Shown here: in pieces, positions 1 to 5,539 of the stretch | How positions within the stretch are numbered: position 1 is the stretch's first letter | Layout of the letters: each line of letters starts with the position of its first letter | Origin: an uncultured Eubacterium sp. | GTDB lineage: Bacteria; Bacillota; Clostridia; Lachnospirales; Lachnospiraceae | NCBI GenBank assembly: GCA_910586445.1 | Contig: CAJUHV010000093.1 | Coordinates: forward strand, 1 to 11,999 | DNA length: 11,999 bases | Direction: 5' to 3' | Program-made: the position numbers and the translations under genes | Notes under the pieces: model-generated | Told to the model about the DNA's origin: nothing | What the model saw: only the letters and a program-made list of their open reading frames with translations | The model's database searches: none

Positions 1-147
1 AAGCATTTTTGGAAGGAGCGCACATTCTGGACGGATGGATATTTTGCGTGCAGCGCTGGAAATGTTTCGGAAGAAATGCTTAAAAAATATATAGAAAACC
101 AGGGACAGGGGGAGACGGCAGCAAATGTTAAAAGCGTACAAATATAG
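1..147 (+). CDS. tnpA: IS200/IS605 transposase TnpA, C-terminal end (partial)
   Basis: Frame 1 is open from the first base to a TAG at 145-147 and encodes the last 48 residues of a Y1 HUH transposase. The family enzyme cuts and rejoins single-stranded DNA at the element ends. The visible part includes FWTDGYFACSAGNVSEE, matching the conserved FW-x-x-GYF-x-x-S stretch of IS200-type TnpA, and KKYIENQ at about residues 28-34, whose tyrosine occupies the position of the catalytic nucleophile in this family. The HUH metal-binding motif lies upstream of the window, so completeness cannot be judged. The last residues (after IENQ) overlap the tnpB start by 23 bases. Confidence 0.85.
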   Translation, partial: KHFWKERTFWTDGYFACSAGNVSEEMLKKYIENQGQGETAANVKSVQI

Positions 148-525
148 GATATATCCAGATAATGAGCAGAAAGTGCAGACTGCAAAAACATTTGGCTGCT
201 GCCGTTTTGTCTATAATCAAACTCTGGCGTATCGGAAAGAAACATACGGGAAAGAAAAGAAATCCGTCAGTAAAACAGGCTGTAATAATTATTGTAACAG
301 AGAGTTAAAGAAGGAATATGAGTGGCTGAAGGAAGCGGACAAATTCGCCCTTACAAATGCCATTTATAACATGGATGCGGCATTTCAGAAGTTTTTTATC
401 AGAATACAGACATAAAAGATTTATCCGTAAGGGAATGGATATGCCCAAAGTGCAGAGCGAAACATGATAGAGACATCAATGCTGCAAAGAATATATTGGC
501 GGAAGGTCTGAGACAGACAGCATAA
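125..525 (+). pseudogene. tnpB: tnpB remnant with large internal deletion and frameshift
   Basis: Two pieces of a TnpB RNA-guided nuclease are joined here. The N-terminal piece (125 to about 394) starts MLKAYKYRIYPDNEQ and contains FGCCRFVYNQTL, typical of the OrfB_IS605 N-terminal domain; it runs out of frame to a stop at 413-415. The C-terminal piece, in another frame from about 397 to the TAA at 523-525, reads NTDIKDLSVREWICPKC and then HDRDINAAKNIL. These are the second half of the zinc finger and the RuvC-III motif with its catalytic Asp. RuvC-I and RuvC-II and most of the REC/WED region are missing. Against a usual length of about 370-400 residues, roughly 230-260 are gone, so it cannot make an active nuclease. 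The junction sits in the T-rich stretch at 391-399. Confidence 0.88.
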
Positions 526-637
526 AAGAAGAAATATAAATAGGGATGGTTCAGCCCGAATTAACGCCTGTGGAGATAGTAGGCTGCGAGGTCTATGAAG
601 CAGGAAGCCCATTGGCTTTAGACAATGGGTAGTTCAC
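526..637 (+). ncRNA. omega-RNA scaffold / right-end structured region of the IS605 element
   Basis: The bases after the tnpB stop carry the well-conserved 3' region seen in many Firmicutes IS605 elements: GGTTCAGCCCGAATT, ACGCCTGTGGAGATAG, ATGAAGCAGGAAGC, then the terminal hairpin CCCATTG-loop-CAATGGG and GGTAGTTCAC. In active elements this region is transcribed, often overlapping the tnpB 3' end, as the omega-RNA that guides TnpB, with the guide taken from bases just past the right end (here from about 638). The sequence looks undamaged although its protein partner is destroyed. The exact 5' end and whether it is transcribed are unknown. Confidence 0.65.
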
Positions 638-759
638 AGAAGAAAAGAGATAAAAGAAAAAAGAAAATTTTTATAGGCAGAAATTTTTAGAAAAATGGGC
701 TTACAAGAAATAAGTCTGCAATTATAGAAGTTTTTTATAAGAAAGAGAGGATTTCACAA

Positions 760-2187
760 ATGGCACAGTTGTGGGGAGGACGTTTTACAAAAGAGACCGA
801 TCAGCTGGTTTATAATTTTAACGCGTCCATTTCATTTGACAAAAAGCTCTACCGTCAGGACATCGAAGGGAGCATTGCGCATGTAAAGATGCTCGGCAGG
901 CAGGGGATTTTGACCAGCGAAGAGGCTTTAGAGATGTCAGCAGAGCTGAAAAAAATATTAAGTGAGGTAGAAAGCGGATCACTGAAAATATCCGATGAAT
1001 ACGAAGATATCCACAGTTTTGTAGAAGCCGTACTAATCGGGCGTCTGGGAGATACTGGCAAAAAGCTGCATACCGGAAGGAGCAGGAATGATCAGGTAGC
1101 TTTGGATATGAGAATGTATACACGTATGGAAGCAGCGCATACAGACGGGCTGCTGAAGGAGCTTTTAGAGACTATTTTAACGATTATGAAGGCACATACG
1201 GAAACGATCATGCCCGGCTTTACACATCTGCAGAAAGCGCAGCCGATTACGCTGGCACACCATATGGGAGCCTATTTTGAGATGTTTCGGCGTGACAGGC
1301 TGAGGATGCGTGATCTTTATGAGCGCATGAACTATTGTCCGCTCGGCAGCGGTGCGCTGGCAGGCACTACGTATCCGCTTGACCGGGCATATACAGCCGG
1401 GCTGCTGGGATTTTACGGCCCGACATTAAACAGCATGGACGGAGTGTCTGACCGGGATTATATTCTCGAATATTTGTCGGCGCTGTCTACGATTATGATG
1501 CATTTGAGCAGATTTTCCGAAGAAATCATCATATGGAATTCGAATGAATATCAGTTTGTGGAAATCGATGATGGATACAGTACGGGCAGCAGCATTATGC
1601 CGCAGAAGAAAAACCCGGATATCGCAGAGCTTGTAAGGGGCAAGGCCGGACGTGTATATGGGGCGCTGGTTTCGCTGCTGACAACTATGAAAGGAATTCC
1701 GCTTGCCTATAATAAAGACATGCAGGAGGACAAGGAGCTGACATTTGATGCCATTGATACAGCGAAGGGCTGTCTGGCGCTGTTTAACGGCATGCTGGCA
1801 ACGATCCGGTTCCACAAGGAGCGTATGAGAAGCAGCGCGGCGCTGGGATTTACCAATGCTACCGATGCGGCAGATTATCTGGTAAATCACGGCGTACCGT
1901 TCCGTGATGCGCATGGAATCATTGGACAGATTGTGCTTTACTGCATAGACAAAGGGATTTCGATTGACGAGATGTCACTGGACGAGCTTCATGCGGTCAG
2001 CCCGGTATTTAAGGAGGATATTTACGAGGCAGTTTCTATGGAAATCTGTGTAAATAAACGGCTGACAGTCGGCGCGCCTGCCAAAGAGGCGATGGAGTCT
2101 GTAATCACGGCATATGAGCAGTATCTGGCAGAGTCAAAATTTCCAGAGTCGGACTGGGAAGAAAAGCTGGTTGGAGACGATCGTTAA
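760..2187 (+). CDS. argH: Argininosuccinate lyase
   Basis: Cytoplasmic enzyme that splits argininosuccinate into arginine and fumarate, the last step of arginine biosynthesis. The 475-residue protein is near the usual 455-475 and starts with the typical MAQLWGGRF. Motifs of the fumarase/aspartase superfamily are intact: HTGRSRNDQVA at 104-114, GFTHLQKAQP at 153-162 with the conserved Thr-His pair, and the signature GSSIMPQKKNPD at 276-287, whose flexible loop carries the catalytic serine (Ser277). AGAGAGG at 744-750, nine bases before ATG, is the ribosome binding site. There is no argG next to it. The gene sits directly downstream of the IS605 right end, so its promoter is either in the 120 A/T-rich bases between them or partly element-derived; I saw no convincing promoter pair there. 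The last 15 or so residues form an acidic tail and vary in the family. Confidence 0.97.
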   Translation: MAQLWGGRFTKETDQLVYNFNASISFDKKLYRQDIEGSIAHVKMLGRQGILTSEEALEMSAELKKILSEVESGSLKISDEYEDIHSFVEAVLIGRLGDTGKKLHTGRSRNDQVALDMRMYTRMEAAHTDGLLKELLETILTIMKAHTETIMPGFTHLQKAQPITLAHHMGAYFEMFRRDRLRMRDLYERMNYCPLGSGALAGTTYPLDRAYTAGLLGFYGPTLNSMDGVSDRDYILEYLSALSTIMMHLSRFSEEIIIWNSNEYQFVEIDDGYSTGSSIMPQKKNPDIAELVRGKAGRVYGALVSLLTTMKGIPLAYNKDMQEDKELTFDAIDTAKGCLALFNGMLATIRFHKERMRSSAALGFTNATDAADYLVNHGVPFRDAHGIIGQIVLYCIDKGISIDEMSLDELHAVSPVFKEDIYEAVSMEICVNKRLTVGAPAKEAMESVITAYEQYLAESKFPESDWEEKLVGDDR

Positions 2188-2322
2188 GCAAAAGGATCTG
2201 CGGTGGGCAGAGGCTTAAAGCGCAGAGCCGCATTGCAGACAGGAAAAGCGTTATTTTATTAGTAAAGCGGCATCGGTCAGAAAAAGAGTTATTTAAAAAA
2301 TGCAGATTACTGCTTGCGTTTT

Positions 2323-2351
2323 TTGGAATCCTGTATTAATATATATAGAAT
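2323..2351 (+). promoter_or_regulatory. Probable sigma-A promoter of asd
   Basis: TTGGAA (2323-2328), a 17-base spacer and TAGAAT (2346-2351) match the sigma-A consensus at 4/6 and 5/6. The predicted transcription start is near 2358, giving a leader of about 50 bases before the asd ATG. Together with the 220-base gap after argH this suggests asd is transcribed on its own. No T-box or lysine riboswitch fits in so short a leader. Confidence 0.5.
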
Positions 2352-2407
2352 CAGCCGCTAAAAGACGGTTGTACGCAATTCTTAAAGCATAATTGAGGAG
2401 ATCAGTC

Positions 2408-3496
2408 ATGAGCGAAAAATTAAAAGTCGGTATTCTTGGTGGTACAGGCATGGTCGGGCAGAGATTTATAGCACTGCTTGAAAATCATCCTTGGTTTGAA
2501 GTAACTTCGATTGCAGCAAGCCCAAGAAGTGCAGGGCAGACATATGAAGAAGCTGTGCAGGGACGATGGAAAATGGATACGCCGATACCAGAGGCTGTGA
2601 GACATATAGTAGTAAAAAATGTAAATGAGATCGAAAATACGGCATCTGAGGTAGATTTTGTCTTTTCCGCGGTCGATATGACAAAGGAAGAGATCAGGCA
2701 GATTGAAGAAGCTTATGCAAAAACAGAAACGCCGGTTGTATCCAATAACAGCGCACACCGCTGGACGCCGGATGTGCCGATGGTTGTTCCAGAGATCAAT
2801 CCGCATCATATGGAAGTGATCAGGTACCAGAGGCAGAGGCTCGGCACAAAACGCGGCTTTGTAGCCGTAAAGCCAAACTGTTCCATTCAGTCTTATGCAC
2901 CAGTGCTTACTGCATGGAAAGAATTTGAGCCATATGAAGCTGTCGTATCTACTTATCAGGCTATTTCCGGTGCCGGCAAGACATTTGCAGACTGGCCGCA
3001 GATGGAAGGAAATATTATACCATATATCGGCGGAGAAGAGGAAAAATCAGAAAAAGAACCGCTGCGTATCTGGGGAGAGATCAAAGACGGCGTGATCGAG
3101 CCTGCGAAAGGGCCGCTGATCACCAGCCAGTGCATCCGTGTGCCGGTCTTAAACGGCCATACCGCATCGGTATTTGTAAAATTTAAAAAACAGCAGATTC
3201 AAAAAGAACAGCTGATTGAAAAGCTGCTTTCATACAGCGGCGTACCGCAGCAGCTGCAGCTGCCGTCTGCTCCAAAGCAGTTTATCCAGTATCTGCAGGA
3301 GGATGACCGTCCGCAGGTGGCGTTGGATGTGGATTACGAAAACGGCATGGGCATCAGCGTAGGACGTCTGCGTGAGGATACAGTCTACGACTGGAAGTTT
3401 GTAGGACTGTCCCATAATACAGTCCGTGGTGCAGCAGGAGGCGCAGTGCTGTGCGCAGAGCTTTTAAAAGCACAGGGTTATATCACAAAAAAATAA
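2408..3496 (+). CDS. asd: Aspartate-semialdehyde dehydrogenase, fungal/archaeal type
   Basis: NADP-dependent cytoplasmic enzyme that reduces aspartyl phosphate to aspartate semialdehyde, the branch point to lysine/diaminopimelate, threonine and methionine. The 362-residue protein has an N-terminal nucleotide-binding loop GGTGMVGQRF (11-20), the catalytic cysteine in KPNCSIQSY (Cys158), the STYQAISGAGK segment (181-191) and the presumed active-site histidine in LNGHTASVFV (His251). These, with its length and lack of the bacterial GNC-x-T motif pattern, place it in the shorter yeast/archaeal-like branch that also occurs in Clostridia. I chose ATG 2408 because GAGGAG (2395-2400) lies seven bases upstream; a longer reading from a TTG at 2393 would start inside that site. 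The gene is followed by hairpins and appears monocistronic. Confidence 0.95.
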   Translation: MSEKLKVGILGGTGMVGQRFIALLENHPWFEVTSIAASPRSAGQTYEEAVQGRWKMDTPIPEAVRHIVVKNVNEIENTASEVDFVFSAVDMTKEEIRQIEEAYAKTETPVVSNNSAHRWTPDVPMVVPEINPHHMEVIRYQRQRLGTKRGFVAVKPNCSIQSYAPVLTAWKEFEPYEAVVSTYQAISGAGKTFADWPQMEGNIIPYIGGEEEKSEKEPLRIWGEIKDGVIEPAKGPLITSQCIRVPVLNGHTASVFVKFKKQQIQKEQLIEKLLSYSGVPQQLQLPSAPKQFIQYLQEDDRPQVALDVDYENGMGISVGRLREDTVYDWKFVGLSHNTVRGAAGGAVLCAELLKAQGYITKK

Positions 3497-3513
3497 CCGC
3501 AGTTTATCTGCGG
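3497..3513. terminator. Hairpin after asd, possible weak terminator
   Basis: CCGCAG and CTGCGG form a perfect 6-bp stem around the loop TTTAT directly after the asd TAA. On the plus strand no T-run follows, so it would be a weak intrinsic terminator for asd. On the minus strand it is followed by TTATTTTTTT, a good terminator tail, but no minus-strand gene is seen upstream of it. It may instead protect the mRNA 3' end. Confidence 0.4.
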
Positions 3514-3515
3514 GG

Positions 3516-3591
3516 AATTTATCCCGAATTTAATCAACATAGCCCGCTATAGCATGCCCGGTGGGTATGCCTCATAAATTTGGGATAAATT
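3516..3591. repeat. Nested inverted repeat (17-bp outer arms, 8-bp inner hairpin)
   Basis: The arms AATTTATCCCGAATTTA (3516-3532) and TAAATTTGGGATAAATT (3575-3591) pair over 17 positions with one G-T. Inside them GCATGCCC (3552-3559) and GGGTATGC (3563-3570) form a second 8-bp stem with one G-T and a 3-base loop. The mismatches are wobble-compatible in plus-strand RNA. This could be a terminator-like RNA, an mRNA 3' stabiliser or a small mobile repeat; nothing in the sequence decides between them. Confidence 0.65.
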
Positions 3592-3634
3592 TTCCATATC
3601 ATGCTCTGAATGAATTTTAAGACACGTTCTGGTG

Positions 3635-3684
3635 CTTCATCCAGTCAGAAGCTGTAATAGACTCTAGGTTCTGTCTGGATGGAG
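3635..3684. repeat. Long imperfect hairpin
   Basis: CTTCATCCAGTCAGAA (3635-3650) and TTCTGTCTGGATGGAG (3669-3684) pair at 14 of 16 positions, one of the two exceptions being a G-T pair in RNA and the other a T-T mismatch, around an 18-base loop. It lies 50 bases upstream of the strong promoter and outside the predicted transcript of the downstream gene. Its role is unknown. Confidence 0.6.
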
Positions 3685-3733
3685 TATTGGTATCCATAGA
3701 TGAATTATTTGAAATGTATTTTCTTCCAGCCAC

Positions 3734-3762
3734 TTGAAAAAAAAGTTAAAATATGATATGAT
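3734..3762 (+). promoter_or_regulatory. Strong sigma-A-type promoter
   Basis: TTGAAA (3734-3739), exactly 17 bases, then TATGAT (3757-3762) match the consensus at 5/6 in each hexamer, with an A-rich spacer. Transcription should start near 3769, giving an untranslated leader of about 225 bases before the ATPase gene at 3996. The length of that leader suggests some post-initiation control. Confidence 0.7.
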
Positions 3763-3929
3763 TTTCTTGCTTTTTCACCTTATCCCAAAATCTTTTATTG
3801 AAGCATAAAGCAGTGTCCTATAGTCTGATAAGCAGCGGACATTTTTTTGACAGGCCTGTTTCAAAGGTCTGCCCGCAGGGCGTATCTGGGGTGGCTATAG
3901 CGGCGGAATTTGGGAGAAAGGGGACGTTT

Positions 3930-3965
3930 ATGAGCAGATCGAAGTCAGTGGGTCAATACAATTAG
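3930..3965 (+). CDS. Possible 11-residue upstream ORF in the ATPase leader
   Basis: ATG at 3930 is preceded at a good distance by AAAGGGG (3917-3923) and encodes MSRSKSVGQYN before a TAG. It ends 30 bases before the ATPase start and is in the same frame, separated by two stops (3963-3965 and 3981-3986 region). It could be a translated leader peptide, or the decayed 5' extension of the downstream gene. There is no run of one amino acid that would suggest classical attenuation. Evidence is only the Shine-Dalgarno match and position. Confidence 0.25.
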   Translation: MSRSKSVGQYN

Positions 3966-3995
3966 AGGCGTATGGTACATAATTAGGAGATAACC

Positions 3996-5357
3996 ATGGT
4001 AGTACGACATACAGAATTAAAGAAGATGGAGCAGCTATACGAAGAAAATGGAAATCAGCTGGTCTTATTATACGGGCGGGAGGGCTGTGATAAAGAAGCA
4101 TTTATCAAGCTGTTTTGCAAAGAGAAAAAGTATTTTTATTATCGTGCCAGAAAGGCATCCGCACAGGAGCAGTGCATGCAGCTGGGACATGAGATTGAGA
4201 AACAGTATGAATTAAGCCTTTCTAAGTACAGTTATACGGAGTTTTTTAACCGCATCCGCAGTGGAAATGCTACAAAACTGGTAGTTATTATTGATGAGTT
4301 TCAGTTTATTGCAAAGCGTGATGAGGAGTTTTTCAAGGCAGTTTTAAAGCTGAAGGCAAAGAGGCTGTATCCGGGACCGGTTATGATTATTCTGGCAAGC
4401 TCTTCGATCGCATGGGTAGAGCAGGAGCTGGGGGAGCGCCTGGGAGACGGCATGAAAAAAATAAACGAGACCGTCAAGCTGGATGATTTAAAGTTTATTG
4501 ATATGGTGCGCTCTTACCCGGAATATTCTGTAAGCGACTGCGTAAAGGCATACGGTATTTTGGGAGGCGTGTCTTCTTATATGAACCGTTGGAATTCCAA
4601 AAAAGATATCCGCAGCAATATATGTAAGCATATTTTATCTCCAAACGGGTATCTGTTTGCAGAGGCCGAGCGTTTTATCGGCAGTGAGCTGCGCGAGCTG
4701 GCGATCTATGACACGATTCTGGCAGCGCTGGCGGCAGGACACCGCAAGCTGAATGATTTGTTTAATGTTACCGGGTTTTCGAGGGCAAAAATCAGCGTCT
4801 ATATGAAAAATCTGGCAGCATTTGAAGTAATAGAAAAAGTAAGTTCTTTTGAAACCGGAGGATGGGAAAATGCGCAGAAGGGCATTTACCAGATACGGAG
4901 CACATATGTGAATTTCTGGTTTCGTTTTGTATATCCGCATTTGTCGGATCTGTATATGCTGACAACGGAAGAGTTTTACGATCAGTATATCGCACCAGAG
5001 CTGGATGATTATATGAACCGCTATTTTATTCAGGTATGCATGGAATATCTGGAGCTTCTTAATATGGTCGATAAGCTGCCGATTAAGATGCGCAAAGCAG
5101 GTACATGGGTCGGAAAGACCGGAAATATCGACATTATCGCACAGGACAGCGCCAGAAATAATCTGATCGGGCTGTGCAACTGGTCGAAACCGCAGCTTAC
5201 TTATGAAATGTGTGAAAAATTGTTTGATACGATGAAAAAAGCAAAGCTGAAATCAGACCATTATTATCTGTTTTCTGCAAAAAGCTTTGACCAGCAGCTG
5301 TTAGAGGCAGCAAAAGAGGATAAGCGTCTTGTACTGGTGGATATGACGCAGTTATAA
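3996..5357 (+). CDS. DUF234-type AAA ATPase-like protein with degenerate active sites
   Basis: 453 residues with the layout of bacterial/archaeal DUF234 ATPases: N-terminal P-loop domain, winged helix, C-terminal nuclease-like domain. The Walker A position (LYGREGCDKE, 25-34) lacks the usual GK[ST], reading D-K-E. Walker B is good: LVVIIDEF (95-102), followed by the sensor-like VMIILASSS (129-137). A winged-helix segment covers about 240-285 (LFNVTGFSRAKISVYMKNL), then the conserved YQIRSTYVNFWFRFVYPH (298-315). In the C-terminal PD-(D/E)XK-like domain, NIDIIAQD keeps an Asp, but the usual ECKW is LCNW (393-396), losing Glu and Lys. AGGAGA (3985-3990) sets the start. It stands alone behind a strong promoter. 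Such proteins have no firm function; some are linked to mobile or defence DNA. Whether it still binds ATP is open. Confidence 0.8.
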   Translation: MVVRHTELKKMEQLYEENGNQLVLLYGREGCDKEAFIKLFCKEKKYFYYRARKASAQEQCMQLGHEIEKQYELSLSKYSYTEFFNRIRSGNATKLVVIIDEFQFIAKRDEEFFKAVLKLKAKRLYPGPVMIILASSSIAWVEQELGERLGDGMKKINETVKLDDLKFIDMVRSYPEYSVSDCVKAYGILGGVSSYMNRWNSKKDIRSNICKHILSPNGYLFAEAERFIGSELRELAIYDTILAALAAGHRKLNDLFNVTGFSRAKISVYMKNLAAFEVIEKVSSFETGGWENAQKGIYQIRSTYVNFWFRFVYPHLSDLYMLTTEEFYDQYIAPELDDYMNRYFIQVCMEYLELLNMVDKLPIKMRKAGTWVGKTGNIDIIAQDSARNNLIGLCNWSKPQLTYEMCEKLFDTMKKAKLKSDHYYLFSAKSFDQQLLEAAKEDKRLVLVDMTQL

Positions 5358-5427
5358 TAAAAAGAATTGGTATATGGGACATAGTTTTGTAAAGCCAGCA
5401 GCCGGCTCTGGCTGCAGAAAGCATCAG

Positions 5428-5467
5428 CAGATGAGATATGGCAGAAAATCAGATGAGATTGCAGAAA
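5428..5467 (+). repeat. Two-copy imperfect tandem repeat, about 22 bases
   Basis: CAGATGAGATATGGCAGAAA (5428-5447) is followed by CAGATGAGATTGCAGAAA (5450-5467), and GCAGAAAGCA also occurs just before the first copy. It lies in the 180-base gap upstream of the topoisomerase gene. It looks like a small local duplication; no function is evident. Confidence 0.5.
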
Positions 5468-5539
5468 GCAAGGACGTTTTCGGCAGTCTCATTCTTAATG
5501 TCAAAAAGCAGTCAGCTGCATGATTAGATGGAGGGGCCT

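Larger units (their letters stand above)
1..637 (+). mobile_element. IS200/IS605-family element, right-hand part, internally deleted
   Basis: The window opens inside an insertion sequence that carries, in order, the end of a Y1 tyrosine transposase gene (tnpA), an overlapping tnpB relic and the structured right end. The tnpB start lies inside the tnpA tail, an arrangement known in IS605-type elements. The right end is marked by a perfect 7-bp hairpin (CCCATTG at 608-614, CAATGGG at 623-629) followed by AGTTCAC, which resembles the subterminal hairpin and cleavage site of this family. The left end lies outside the window. With tnpB broken, and tnpA only partly visible, present-day mobility cannot be judged. 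The boundary at about 637 is inferred from family resemblance. Confidence 0.85.
3497..3995. other. Gene-free, hairpin-rich intergenic region
   Basis: About 500 bases separate asd from the next gene and hold no convincing protein gene on either strand. They contain a short hairpin just after the asd stop, a large nested inverted repeat (3516-3591), another long hairpin (3635-3684), a strong promoter (3734-3762) and a leader of about 225 bases with a possible 11-codon ORF. The first 200 bases look like structured repeat or element remnants; the rest looks like the regulatory leader of the downstream ATPase gene. I did not recognise a known riboswitch. Confidence 0.6.

Noticed and set aside
421..612. 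63-residue open frame on the minus strand over the omega-RNA region
   Set aside because: It is antisense to the conserved tnpB C-terminal codons and right-end structure and resembles no protein family.
1426..1914. 162-residue minus-strand open frame inside argH
   Set aside because: It is antisense to the argH catalytic core and has no recognisable motif.
2188..2345. Possible terminator or T-box between argH and asd
   Set aside because: TGCGG/CCGCA and GCAG/CTGC stems are short and poorly placed, and no T-box or antiterminator signature is seen.
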